A stretch of 16,212 nt of DNA from Actinomycetes bacterium (GCA_023432235.1 JAEYUX010000161.1:1-16212), one strand, 5' to 3'; shown: positions 6,435-12,974, numbered from the stretch's first letter. Program-made: numbers and translations. Notes: a model not told the origin generated them from the sequence alone.

Positions 6435-7965
6435 CGCGCCGATGTCGCGCCGTGCACGTCGGGCTCTTGAGGAGCAAGCAGCTGAGCGGATGGCCCAGGA
6501 GAACTTGGGAGTGACCGCGGGACCGGGTGCGACGCCTCCCGTTACGGGCGATGTTCCTCTGTCGCGGCGCGACCGCCGCCGCCTTGAGCGCCTGCAGCGG
6601 CCCATGGAGACGTGGACTGCTGAAGAGGAAATGATTGCAACGGGTCAGATTCCCGTTCTCACACCTGAGCGCATTGCAGAGCAAGAGCGCCTCGCGCGCG
6701 AGAAGGCGGAGCAGGCCGCACGCGACGCCGAACTCGCCTCTCACGAGCTCCGCCGTATTGCGCAGCACGAGATTGCGCCTGGTTCTGAGTTTGCCGCGCG
6801 TCAGCCTGAGGTGACGCCGACGCCTGGCGAGGGTTTCGCGGTTGCGCCGACGCCCCAGTCGACCCCGACGCCCGGCGAGGGTTTCGCGGTCGCCCCGACG
6901 CCTGCGCCGCAGCCGTTCGTGGAGCCGGAGCCCGAGCCGTTCTTTGAGCCAGTTCCGGTCGCGGAACCCGAGCCCTTTGTGCAGCCTGCGCCAGTCGTCG
7001 AGCAGGCGCCCACCCCGGATGCGGGATTTGCCCAAGCGCCGGTACAGGAAAGCGCACCCGAGCCGGTCGACGAGCCTTTCACTCCGGTGTTCCAGTTTGA
7101 GCCGATCAAGCCTCCGCAGGCCCGTGACGAGGCGCAGCCCGTGCAGCCCCAGCCTTTCGCAGACATCTTCCCGCCGGGTTCGGTTCAGGCGGGCATTGCC
7201 GCCCAAGCTGTTCCCACGAGCGGCGCCACACCGTTGCCAGAGGTCACCGAGCCAGCGCAGCCGGAATCTGCTCTGGCGCCACAGCCTGATGTCACGAGCG
7301 GCATCGATGAGATTCGCCGCCTCGCCGCTGAGGCGATGAGCGGCATCGAGCGAGCCGGTCAGGTGAGCCAGCCTGAGCCAGCGCCCTTCACCCCCGCGTC
7401 GGGCGCGTTCCAGCAGGTAAGCCAGCCAGAGCCGGCTCCCTTCACCCCGGCGTCGGGCGCGTTCCAGCAGGTAAGCCAGCCAGAGCCAGCGCCCTTCACC
7501 CCGGCGTCGGGCGCGTTCCAGCAAGTGAGCCAGCCAGAGCCGGCCCCGCAAGCGGAGGCGAACCCGTGGGACCTGCACCCGCTCGAGCAAGCGCCCGCAC
7601 CGCAGGCAGACCCCAACGATTTCACTCCTGTCGCCGCACCCGTGCAGCCCGACTTCAGCGCCCTGTACCAGACGGCACCACAACAACCGACTCCCTTTGC
7701 GCCCGTGACGGGCACGTCGCCCACGGTGCCGCCGTCGGCTGTCCTGCCCACGAGCGGCCAGTTCCCCACGTCGCCGTTCGGATCGGTGAGCCCAACAACG
7801 TCGGGCCAGATTCCCACGGAGAGCCTCGCGACGGGCACGTTCCGACGCCCGGAGATCCCGGCGGGGCCCGGGCCGCGTGACTTCAAGTGGCTGCACCTGG
7901 GCGTGATTGGTGCGTTGATGTTTGTGCTCGGTGTGTTCATCTACAACGTGGCGTTCAACCAGTGA
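6427..7965 (+). CDS. Proline-rich repeat protein with C-terminal membrane anchor, function unknown
   Basis: A 512-residue protein of no family I recognise. The N-terminus has two basic motifs of the same form, SRRARRALEEQ (7-17) and SRRDRRRLERLQ (46-57), then a charged, probably helical stretch to about residue 125. Residues 130-470 are low complexity and rich in Pro, Gln, Glu and Ala, with two internal repeat arrays and scattered TSGQxP or TGTxxxP words. After RRPEIPAGPGPRDFKW there is a single hydrophobic segment (about 488-508) and a short polar tail, so it is probably tail-anchored with the bulk in the cytoplasm. It overlaps nadD by 8 bp and rsfS by 4 bp, so it is translated with them. 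The start ATG follows CTCGGAGGATCGA, a good ribosome binding site. Confidence 0.85.
   Translation: MSDAPMSRRARRALEEQAAERMAQENLGVTAGPGATPPVTGDVPLSRRDRRRLERLQRPMETWTAEEEMIATGQIPVLTPERIAEQERLAREKAEQAARDAELASHELRRIAQHEIAPGSEFAARQPEVTPTPGEGFAVAPTPQSTPTPGEGFAVAPTPAPQPFVEPEPEPFFEPVPVAEPEPFVQPAPVVEQAPTPDAGFAQAPVQESAPEPVDEPFTPVFQFEPIKPPQARDEAQPVQPQPFADIFPPGSVQAGIAAQAVPTSGATPLPEVTEPAQPESALAPQPDVTSGIDEIRRLAAEAMSGIERAGQVSQPEPAPFTPASGAFQQVSQPEPAPFTPASGAFQQVSQPEPAPFTPASGAFQQVSQPEPAPQAEANPWDLHPLEQAPAPQADPNDFTPVAAPVQPDFSALYQTAPQQPTPFAPVTGTSPTVPPSAVLPTSGQFPTSPFGSVSPTTSGQIPTESLATGTFRRPEIPAGPGPRDFKWLHLGVIGALMFVLGVFIYNVAFNQ
6814..6909 (+). repeat. 48-bp direct repeat, two units
   Basis: Two in-frame copies inside the Pro-rich gene encode TPTPGEGFAVAPTP followed by two variable residues (QS, then AP). 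The copies differ mainly at third codon positions. Confidence 0.8.
7363..7548 (+). repeat. 54-bp tandem repeat, three full units and a partial
   Basis: Units at 7363-7416, 7417-7470 and 7471-7524 each encode the identical 18 residues VSQPEPAPFTPASGAFQQ; a fourth partial unit (VSQPEPAP) ends near 7548. Units differ at only three or four bases, all silent. This points to recent expansion and to selection on the protein sequence. Confidence 0.95.
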
Positions 7966-8324
7966 GCGCCGATGCCCGCGCGCTGAGCGCGACAGAGGTC
8001 GCCGCTCGCGCTGCCGCGGAAAAGAAGGCTGAGGAGCTCATTGCACTCGACGTGAGCGAGCGCATGCCCCTGGCTGACGTGTTCTTCATCGCGTCTGGCA
8101 CCAATGAGCGTCAGGTGGTGGCGATCGCCGAGGCAATTGAAGAGGCGCTGCTCGCTCAGGGCATGAAGGCGGTGCGCCGCGAAGGTGTGCGTGAGGGCCG
8201 CTGGGCGTTGCTCGACTTCAACGACCTCATCGTCCACGTCATGCATCAAGAGGACCGGGCCTACTACGCGCTTGAACGGTTGTGGAAGGACTGCCCCGTC
8301 GTTGCGCTGCCCGCAGACCTATGA
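7962..8324 (+). CDS. rsfS: Ribosomal silencing factor RsfS
   Basis: A 120-residue member of the RsfS/Iojap/DUF143 family. It binds ribosomal protein uL14 on the free 50S subunit and blocks subunit joining, which lowers translation in starvation. Family blocks are visible: KKAEELIALDVSE, LADVFFIASGTNERQV, VRREGVREGRWALLDFNDLIVHVMHQEDRAYYALERLW. The GTG at 7962 overlaps the preceding stop as GTGA and gives the normal length. The nadD-to-rsfS linkage is standard for actinobacteria, except for the long Pro-rich gene between them here. The stop overlaps the next start as ATGA. Confidence 0.96.
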   Translation: MSADARALSATEVAARAAAEKKAEELIALDVSERMPLADVFFIASGTNERQVVAIAEAIEEALLAQGMKAVRREGVREGRWALLDFNDLIVHVMHQEDRAYYALERLWKDCPVVALPADL

Positions 8325-8959
8325 CTCGCTTGACGCTGGTCCGCCACGGACAGACTGACTGGAACGTCCAAGGACGGGTGCAAGGGTCGTCGGACATCGA
8401 GCTCAACGACACGGGACGCCAGCAGGCGGTGGACGCGCGCGCGAGCGTGTGGTCGGAGCTGCGGGACGGCGTCGTCGTGGTGAGCTCACAACTGTCCCGT
8501 GCGGTCGAGACGGCGCAGATTCTGTGTGAAGGCCGCGACATTGCCATCGAGGCCGACCCGCGCATCGCCGAGCGTGCCTACGGCGAATGGGAGGGACTCG
8601 CGGCGGATCAGCGCGCGATCGACTTCCCTGAGGACTTCGCGTTGTGGCAGGCAGGCCATGAGCCGCGCATCCAGGGTTACGAGACGCATGCGACTCTCGC
8701 GGCGCGCGTTCGGGATGCCGCACTTGATTGGGCGGAGCGAGTGGGGCCGGACGGCGAACTGCTCTTCATCTCGCATGGCTCAGCAGGGCGGATGCTGCTC
8801 CTTGAAATGCTTGGGTTGCCTCTCACAGGGCGCCTCCTGGGACACATGAACAACACCGCGTGGTCGCGCATCGTCCTTGGCGCAGACGGCCGTTGGGCCC
8901 TTGAGAGACACAATGTGCTCGCTCCCGTGGTCGTGGCAGGCGGGCCGGTGTTCCCATGA
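8321..8959 (+). CDS. Histidine phosphatase family protein (first tandem copy)
   Basis: A 212-residue phosphoglycerate mutase-like phosphatase. The LVRHGQT motif with catalytic His9 opens the protein, YGEWEGL follows mid-protein, and a second histidine is in FISHGSAGRM. It starts at ATG 8321, overlapping the rsfS stop by 4 bp, with no separate ribosome binding site, so translation is probably coupled. In Mycobacterium tuberculosis the gene after rsfS encodes glucosyl-3-phosphoglycerate phosphatase (GpgP); this copy sits in that place and could act similarly, but the substrate cannot be read from the sequence. The next gene is a paralogue of it. Confidence 0.9.
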   Translation: MTRLTLVRHGQTDWNVQGRVQGSSDIELNDTGRQQAVDARASVWSELRDGVVVVSSQLSRAVETAQILCEGRDIAIEADPRIAERAYGEWEGLAADQRAIDFPEDFALWQAGHEPRIQGYETHATLAARVRDAALDWAERVGPDGELLFISHGSAGRMLLLEMLGLPLTGRLLGHMNNTAWSRIVLGADGRWALERHNVLAPVVVAGGPVFP

Positions 8960-9552
8960 CCACTGTCATCTTGCTGCGCCACGCGCAGACCCCGTACAAC
9001 GCGGAGGGGCGCCTCCAGGGCTCGCTCGACATCGCTTTGGACGACGCAGGCCTCGCCGAGGCGCAGAGCGTTGCGTCCGCGCTGGTCGCCCGACACGGCG
9101 TGCCGGACCTCGTGCTCACCTCACCTTTGGCGCGCGCTTCCCAGACGGCCGACGCTGTTGCTCGCGTCGCGGGAGTGGAGACTGTTGCCGACGCCCGGCT
9201 CACCCAGCGTTCCTACGGCGAGTGGGAGGGCCTCACGTGGGACGACATCCGGTCCCGTTGGCCCGAGGAGTATGAGCGTCGGATGGCTGGTCTCGATCCG
9301 CGCATCGCGGGCTGGGACGGTTCGGCCGCCGTGGGGGCACGTGTTGCCGCATGCTTGCAGGAGGCCGTTGAGGGGCGCGAGCTTGTTGTCGCGGTGAGCC
9401 ACGGCAGCGCCATCATGCTCGGCACGCTTGCCTTGCTCGGGCTCGACTCGTACTCGCGGGTGTTGGGCCATCTGACGCACGGTCGATGGAACGTGTTGCG
9501 ACAGCGTGGCACGCGGGAGTGGACGCTTGAGCGCTACGCGATTGGCGCTTAG
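8956..9552 (+). CDS. Histidine phosphatase family protein (second tandem copy)
   Basis: A 198-residue paralogue of the preceding gene, overlapping it by 4 bp (ATGA). It keeps LLRHAQT with catalytic His9 (the usual RHG is RHA here), RSYGEWEGL, and the C-terminal VSHGSAIM histidine. Shared words such as DPRI, LGH and LER in matching places show it arose by duplication of the same ancestor, though divergence is large. The substrate is unknown; the pair may have split functions or form a heteromeric complex. It is the last gene of the operon. A TACTAT box at 9583-9588 downstream probably belongs to the tRNA gene. Confidence 0.9.
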   Translation: MTTVILLRHAQTPYNAEGRLQGSLDIALDDAGLAEAQSVASALVARHGVPDLVLTSPLARASQTADAVARVAGVETVADARLTQRSYGEWEGLTWDDIRSRWPEEYERRMAGLDPRIAGWDGSAAVGARVAACLQEAVEGRELVVAVSHGSAIMLGTLALLGLDSYSRVLGHLTHGRWNVLRQRGTREWTLERYAIGA

Positions 9553-9625
9553 GGCGATTCGCGCGTGAGGGTTTGTGTGGGCTACTATTGCACTCGCTCT
9601 TACGAGCGTGTGATCGCATGATCAC

Positions 9626-9698
9626 GGGGCTGTGGCGCAGCTGGTAGCGCACCTGCATGGCATGCAGGGGGTCAGGGGTTCGAGTCCCCTCAGCTCCA
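9626..9698 (+). tRNA. tRNA-Ala(GGC)
   Basis: A 73-nt cloverleaf. Acceptor GGGGCTG pairs with CAGCTCC (one G-U), the D stem is GCGC/GCGC with loop AGCTGGTA, the anticodon stem is CCTGC/GCAGG with loop ATGGCAT (anticodon GGC, alanine), and the T stem is AGGGG/CCCCT with loop TTCGAGT. The discriminator is A, and a 3' CCA is not encoded in exact form. A possible -10 box TACTAT at 9583-9588 lies about 40 bases upstream; no convincing -35 was found. Confidence 0.95.
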
Positions 9699-9706
9699 CC
9701 CCACGC

Positions 9707-9755
9707 ACAAGGCTCGAACCCTTGCCATCATCGATGGTTTCGGTTCGGGCCTTGT
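9707..9755 (+). terminator. Hairpin downstream of tRNA-Ala, probable terminator
   Basis: ACAAGGCTCGAACC (9707-9720) pairs with GGTTCGGGCCTTGT (9742-9755) with one G-T pair; an inner CCATC/GATGG stem sits in the loop. The sequence after it is T-rich in part (TTGTTGCTGTCTT), so it may terminate tRNA transcription. The left arm also resembles the tRNA T-arm in reverse orientation. Confidence 0.5.
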
Positions 9756-9762
9756 TGCTGTC

Positions 9763-10434
9763 TTGGGCCCAGGTGAGGGCGTTGGCGTTGATCTCGGGGT
9801 CGAGGAGCATCTCGAAGGGTCTGTTGTTCTCGACGCGGAGGTTGCGAGGGCATCGGTGAGGCTGCTGGACGAAGGCGGGTTGAGGGCCCTCACCCTGAGA
9901 TCTGTGGCGCAACAGGTGGGTGTCGCTCCAGCCAGCCTGTACTCCCGCGTCGAATCCGTCCACGATCTGTTCGACCTCGCCCTCGACACAGCGCTTGCAG
10001 ACGATCCCGTGATGTCCGAGGCGATCCGCAACGCTGACCTGCCCGCCCTGATGCACGCCTTCTTCGCGCACCTCACGACCCACCGGTGGGCCGGTCAGGT
10101 CATTGGTATGCGCGCTCCCAGGGGCCCGGCGTACCTGGCCCTTTCCGAGCGGATGTGCGTCCTGCTCGAACAAGCGGGTGCCTCGGATCCGCTGGGAACT
10201 GCCTGCCGATTGTCCAACCTGGTGATTGGCGCCTCGCTGACTGCACCCATGGCGTCTGACGAGAAGCGCGTCGCCATTGACCCTGACCAAGCTCCTACCT
10301 ATGCGCGGCTCCACGCGACGCACCACATCAGCCCGCAGGAGATACTTGCCGACGGAATCAGCGCTCTCCTCGCCTCGCCCTCCAAACCGAGGGCGCTTTG
10401 GGCCTCAGCGGGGGAATGTCAGCAAGCCCCCTAA
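9763..10434 (+). CDS. TetR family transcriptional regulator, N-terminus uncertain
   Basis: A TetR-type helix-turn-helix is clear: EVARASVRLLDEGGLRALTLRSVAQQVGVAPASLYSRVESVHDLFDLAL, followed by a C-terminal helical ligand domain that ends near LADGISALLA. The start is unclear. The frame opens at a TTG (9763) with no ribosome binding site, directly after the tRNA hairpin, and gives about 25 atypical residues. A GTG at 9856 has GAGGG five bases upstream but would cut into helix 1. The real start may lie between, or the 5' end was lost by recombination next to the tRNA. Its stop overlaps the stop of the convergent VOC gene by 4 bp. The target is unknown; nothing divergent sits next to it. Confidence 0.75.
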   Translation: MGPGEGVGVDLGVEEHLEGSVVLDAEVARASVRLLDEGGLRALTLRSVAQQVGVAPASLYSRVESVHDLFDLALDTALADDPVMSEAIRNADLPALMHAFFAHLTTHRWAGQVIGMRAPRGPAYLALSERMCVLLEQAGASDPLGTACRLSNLVIGASLTAPMASDEKRVAIDPDQAPTYARLHATHHISPQEILADGISALLASPSKPRALWASAGECQQAP

Positions 10435-10814
10435 AGGTTGGTGGTGTCGGTGGCGCAGACGCGGAGGCGGTGTCCATCGGGGTCGGTGGCGACGAAGGTG
10501 TAGCCGAACTCCAGGGTGGTGGGTTCCAGCGCGATGGGGAAGCCAAGTGTTGTCCAGTCTTGGTAGAGCTGGTCGACGTCATCGTGGGTGGCGTAGCTCA
10601 TGGATAGTTCGACGCTGCCGGGTGTGCCGGTGGCGGCGGGGTCGATCTGGTCGCGGGTCTGGAGTCCGATGGTGACGTCCTCGGTGAGGGCGAACACTGC
10701 GAAGTCGTCGAAGGTCTCGATGGGCTCCTTGTTCAGGGCTTGGCGGTAGAAGGTGGTGCTGGCCTCGACGTCGGTGACGTAGAGGATCACGCTGGTGGGT
10801 GCGAAGTCTGTCAT
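10431..10814 (-). CDS. VOC family protein (glyoxalase/bleomycin-resistance fold)
   Basis: A 127-residue protein of the vicinal oxygen chelate superfamily. It begins SVILYVTDVEASTTFYRQAL, the usual first beta-alpha-beta unit, and ends with FVATDPDGHRLRV, the typical last strands. Members include metal-dependent dioxygenases, lyases and antibiotic-binding proteins; no substrate can be assigned. The ATG at 10814 has AAGGAG seven bases upstream. It is divergent from a WYL regulator with a shared 109-bp spacer containing two palindromes, so that regulator probably controls it. It converges on the TetR gene with a 4-bp stop overlap. Confidence 0.88.
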   Translation of the reverse strand: MTDFAPTSVILYVTDVEASTTFYRQALNKEPIETFDDFAVFALTEDVTIGLQTRDQIDPAATGTPGSVELSMSYATHDDVDQLYQDWTTLGFPIALEPTTLEFGYTFVATDPDGHRLRVCATDTTNL

Positions 10815-10832
10815 GGCGGTTCTCCTTGTGGG

Positions 10833-10846
10833 GCCCCCATGGGGGC
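10833..10846. promoter_or_regulatory. 14-bp perfect palindrome in the VOC leader
   Basis: GCCCCCATGGGGGC is fully self-complementary and lies 18 bases before the VOC start on the minus strand, just upstream of its ribosome binding site. It could be an operator or a structure in the mRNA leader. Confidence 0.45.
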
Positions 10847-10857
10847 AGTCTGGTTGC

Positions 10858-10900
10858 TTGGATCACGACGTTACGCGGGATAGATGACGTCTTCTGTCAT
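10858..10900 (+). promoter_or_regulatory. WYL-gene promoter with overlapping inverted repeat
   Basis: TTGGAT (10858-10863) and TAGATG (10881-10886) are spaced by 17 bp. An inverted repeat ATGAC (10884-10888), seven bases, GTCAT (10896-10900) overlaps the -10 box and the expected start point, which fits an autoregulatory operator. Confidence 0.4.
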
Positions 10901-10923
10901 GTATGTGTGCGAGGGTTGGGGCC

Positions 10924-11895
10924 ATGCGGGCGGATCGGTTGTTGGCGATGATCTGGCTGCTGCGTACCCATGGCGGGCTCTCGACGGCAGAGCTGGCGCA
11001 GCGGCTGGAGGTGTCGCGTCGTACCGTGCTGCGGGATGTGGAAGCCCTTTCGGCTGCTGGAGTGCCGGTGTACTGCGAGCGCGGCCCCCACGGCGGGGTC
11101 CGCCTAATGCCGGGCTACCGCACTGATGTCACAGCGCTATCCGAGGACGAGAGCCGCGCGTTGTTCGCTGCGATCTCGTCGTGGGGCCCGGATTCGATCG
11201 GGCTGGGTGATGCGTTTGCCTCGGGGGTGCGCAAGCTGCTGGCTGCGGTTCCCGAGGCGCATCGTGGTCAGAGTCTGGAGGTTGCGTCGCGGATCGTGGT
11301 TGATCCGCACGGCTGGTTGCCGCAACCTGATGCGCTGCAACCTGGGGAGGCCTTCGTAACCGTCCAAGGAGGTGTGTTCGCCCGTCAGCGGTTGCGGTTG
11401 ACGTATCGTTCACGCCAAGCCGCACGTGTGCAGGAGCTGGTGGTGGAGCCGCATGGTCTGGTGTCGGCCGGCAGCGACTGGTATCTGTGCGCCAGCGCCG
11501 AGCAAACAGTGCGATTCTTCAAGGCAGTCCGTATCGAGCACGCCGCCCTGTTGGCTGAACCGTGCTCAGGGCCCGAGCTGGATGTGGCCCAAGCATGGCG
11601 GGATCACCGCGCCAGGTTCCTCGACCAGTTCACTCCTGTCAGTGTTGATGCCTGGCTCCGCGCGCATCGGTGGGACGACGCGCGCGAGTGGAGTATCTGC
11701 ACCAGCCCGATGGACGTGCCCGGGAGCCCACCGGGCGAGGGGTGGCAGCCCGTGCGCCTGGAGTTCATGGACCACCTCCACGCGGTCACCATCCTCTTGC
11801 GTCTCGGCTCTGACGTTCGAGTCGAAGCCCCCGACGACATCAAAGCCAAGCTTCTGGACCATCTCGACCAGATCGCCATGCTGTACCGCTCCTGA
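10924..11895 (+). CDS. WYL domain-containing HTH transcriptional regulator
   Basis: A 323-residue regulator of the YafY/DeoR-like type. Residues 1-60 are the winged helix (LLAMIWLLRTHGGLSTAELA, VSRRTVLRDVEALSAAGVPV, ERGPHGGVRL). The middle holds the WYL sensor domain (LTYRSRQAARVQELVVEPHGLV, WYLCA at the signature position), and a C-terminal WCX extension completes it. WYL domains bind nucleic acid or small ligands. The ATG at 10924 sits right before MRADRLL, the conserved opening; a GTG at 10903 adds seven residues. It is divergent from the VOC gene, its probable target. The next 139 bp hold no gene. Confidence 0.9.
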   Translation: MRADRLLAMIWLLRTHGGLSTAELAQRLEVSRRTVLRDVEALSAAGVPVYCERGPHGGVRLMPGYRTDVTALSEDESRALFAAISSWGPDSIGLGDAFASGVRKLLAAVPEAHRGQSLEVASRIVVDPHGWLPQPDALQPGEAFVTVQGGVFARQRLRLTYRSRQAARVQELVVEPHGLVSAGSDWYLCASAEQTVRFFKAVRIEHAALLAEPCSGPELDVAQAWRDHRARFLDQFTPVSVDAWLRAHRWDDAREWSICTSPMDVPGSPPGEGWQPVRLEFMDHLHAVTILLRLGSDVRVEAPDDIKAKLLDHLDQIAMLYRS

Positions 11896-11998
11896 CCCCG
11901 CTCCGTTAGCTCGCCTCTGAGCACCCGGATCTCAGCCAACTGTAGCCACCATCTGGAGCTGCCACGCGTCTTGCAGATCGAGGTTGGGAGGCTGCCGG

Positions 11999-12023
11999 CT
12001 CACCTGTATGGGGAGCAGGTGAG
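11999..12023. repeat. 8-bp inverted repeat before the relaxase remnant
   Basis: CTCACCTG (11999-12006) and CAGGTGAG (12016-12023) are perfect reverse complements nine bases apart, 11 bases before the relaxase start codon. It could be an operator or part of an old transfer origin. The rest of 11896-12034 shows no gene. Confidence 0.5.
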
Positions 12024-12034
12024 GGGTGGTTTGG

Positions 12035-12312
12035 GTGACGGTGTCGATGCGGGTGATGAGTGCGGGTGGCGGCTATAGGTACCTGCTGCGCACTGTGGCG
12101 GCTGGTGATGGTGACCAGTCGCTGTCGACTCCGTTGACCCGCTACTACGCCGAGGCGGGCATCCCGCCCGGACGCTGGCTCGGTTCCGGCGTGACCGCTC
12201 TGGGGCATGGTGAACTCACCCCTGGCGCCCAGGTGTCGGAAGCACAGCTTCAGCTGCTGGTGGGGTCAGGCTCCGGGACCCGATCACTGGCGTGCCGTTG
12301 GGGCGGGCGTAA
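12035..12312 (+). pseudogene. MobF/TrwC-type conjugative relaxase, truncated and frameshifted N-terminus
   Basis: From GTG 12035 (GAGGGG eight bases upstream) the product reads VTVSMRVMSAGGGYRYLL, then TRYYAEAGIPPGRWLGSG, the N-terminal signature of TrwC-family relaxases, which nick and covalently bind plasmid DNA during conjugation. Homology continues to LLVGSG near 12271, where the frame is lost by one base. In the shifted frame 12277-12309 reads DPITGVPLGRA, as expected next in these proteins. Homology ends at about 12312; the remaining 80 percent or more of the protein is missing. The fragment is therefore nonfunctional. A full relaxase is normally many hundreds of residues long. Confidence 0.75.
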
Positions 12313-12363
12313 GGCAGCGACCAGTTCGTCGACTTCGGCGTCGGTCAGAAGAGTTTGAGTCAT
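12313..12363 (-). pseudogene. Possible truncated recombinase/HTH fragment
   Basis: On the minus strand an ATG at 12363 opens MTQTLLTDAEVDELVAA and then runs into antisense relaxase sequence. L-T-x-x-x-V-D-E-L-V-A-A is the start of the helix-turn-helix found at the C-terminus of actinobacterial serine recombinases and related DNA-binding proteins, where it is usually followed by a Tyr and a Gly-Ala-Thr stretch. The homology stops at the same base where the relaxase homology stops, so two broken 3' ends meet here. The frame stays open upstream, but nothing there is recognisable. With only 17 residues this is tentative. Confidence 0.35.
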
Positions 12364-12488
12364 CTCAAGTGAGTGGACGGACTGGCCCCGGGAGTCCACA
12401 ACGCAGGGTCCCGATGGCCGCTTCGATGCCCGGTAAACCCCTCGCGACCAGCGAGAACACACGGTTCGTGCGGCCGAGCCAAAGTTGT

Positions 12489-12518
12489 CAAACTCTCTAC
12501 GTAGGTCCACAGAGTTTG
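12489..12518. repeat. 8-bp inverted repeat
   Basis: CAAACTCT (12489-12496) and AGAGTTTG (12511-12518) are perfect reverse complements around a 14-base loop that itself contains the palindrome CTACGTAG. It lies between the relaxase scar and the terminator. The stretch 12364-12533 otherwise shows no gene I can support. Confidence 0.5.
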
Positions 12519-12533
12519 TGGAGACAGCTCTTG

Positions 12534-12568
12534 AGAAAGCCGGCCTAAGGGCCGGCTTTCTGCTTTTC
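12534..12568. terminator. Strong intrinsic terminator
   Basis: AGAAAGCCGGCC (12534-12545) and GGCCGGCTTTCT (12550-12561) form a perfect 12-bp stem with a TAAG loop, followed by GCTTTTC. It is U-rich on the plus-strand transcript. No intact gene ends just upstream, so it probably belonged to a gene now lost or broken. Confidence 0.85.
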
Positions 12569-12702
12569 GGGACCCGTGCGTGGAGGTTGCTCGAGCCCGC
12601 GTGACGCCGTGGCGCGGAACAACAGAGGGGCGGTTGCGTGTTCACGGAGATGTCCGAACCGCACATCGGTCCCCTCCAGGGCCACGAAAGATTGGAGACA
12701 GC

Positions 12703-12858
12703 GTGATAATTCTCGGACTGATCCTCTTCCTCATCGGAGTCCTGGCTAGTATCGGCCTGCTTCAGACCATCGGAGCCGTGCTCCTGATTGTTGGGCTTGT
12801 TCTCATGTTGGTGGGCAGGTCTGGCAGGGCCATTGGTGGGCGAAGCCACTGGTATTGA
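12703..12858 (+). CDS. DUF6131-like small membrane protein
   Basis: A 51-residue peptide made almost wholly of two hydrophobic helices (VIILGLILFLIGVLASIGLL and TIGAVLLIVGLVLMLVG) with a basic end, GRSGRAIGGRSHWY. The pattern matches the actinobacterial DUF6131 family, whose members end in GGRRHYY-like tails. The GTG at 12703 has GGAG five bases upstream and places the first helix at the N-terminus; a longer frame upstream has no support. It is followed by a strong terminator and stands alone. Function is unknown. The preceding 12569-12702 shows no further gene. Confidence 0.8.
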   Translation: MIILGLILFLIGVLASIGLLQTIGAVLLIVGLVLMLVGRSGRAIGGRSHWY

Positions 12859-12880
12859 GGCGGTAGCCACGTCGTCCAGC

Positions 12881-12896
12881 GGGCCTGAGCAGGCCC
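12881..12896. repeat. 16-bp inverted repeat after the DUF6131 gene
   Basis: GGGCCTG and CAGGCCC are perfect arms two bases apart (AG). It lies between the stop codon and the larger terminator hairpin and may be a weak companion stem. Confidence 0.5.
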
Positions 12897-12901
12897 ATCG
12901 T

Positions 12902-12954
12902 CCGGAGGCGAATGCGAAGGGCGTTGCCCCTCGCACTCGCCTCCGGCCATTTTC
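12902..12954 (+). terminator. Intrinsic terminator of the DUF6131 gene
   Basis: CCGGAGGCGA (12902-12911) pairs with TCGCCTCCGG (12937-12946), and an inner TGCGA/TCGCA plus GGGC/GCCC extend the stem. CCATTTTCC follows. It is U-rich on the plus strand. On the minus strand it may also help end the peroxiredoxin operon, but there no T-run follows. Confidence 0.8.
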
Positions 12955-12974
12955 CCCGCTCATGCCAGATGTGT

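Noticed and set aside
6814..7548. CRISPR-like array
   Set aside because: Units are in-frame coding repeats without unique spacers.
6157..7896. 579-residue minus-strand frame opposite the Pro-rich gene
   Set aside because: Arg- and Leu-rich composition, no domain, and it mirrors the repeats of the plus-strand gene, which is in an operon with overlapping starts and stops.
9622..10326. 234-residue minus-strand frame across tRNA-Ala and the TetR gene
   Set aside because: It ends in the translated antisense of the tRNA and lies opposite a clear TetR helix-turn-helix. I considered an integrase C-terminus but saw no catalytic motifs.
12364..12533. tRNA gene or fragment ending at the strong terminator
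   Set aside because: No cloverleaf could be folded; the GGTTCG word near 12472 lacks pairing arms.
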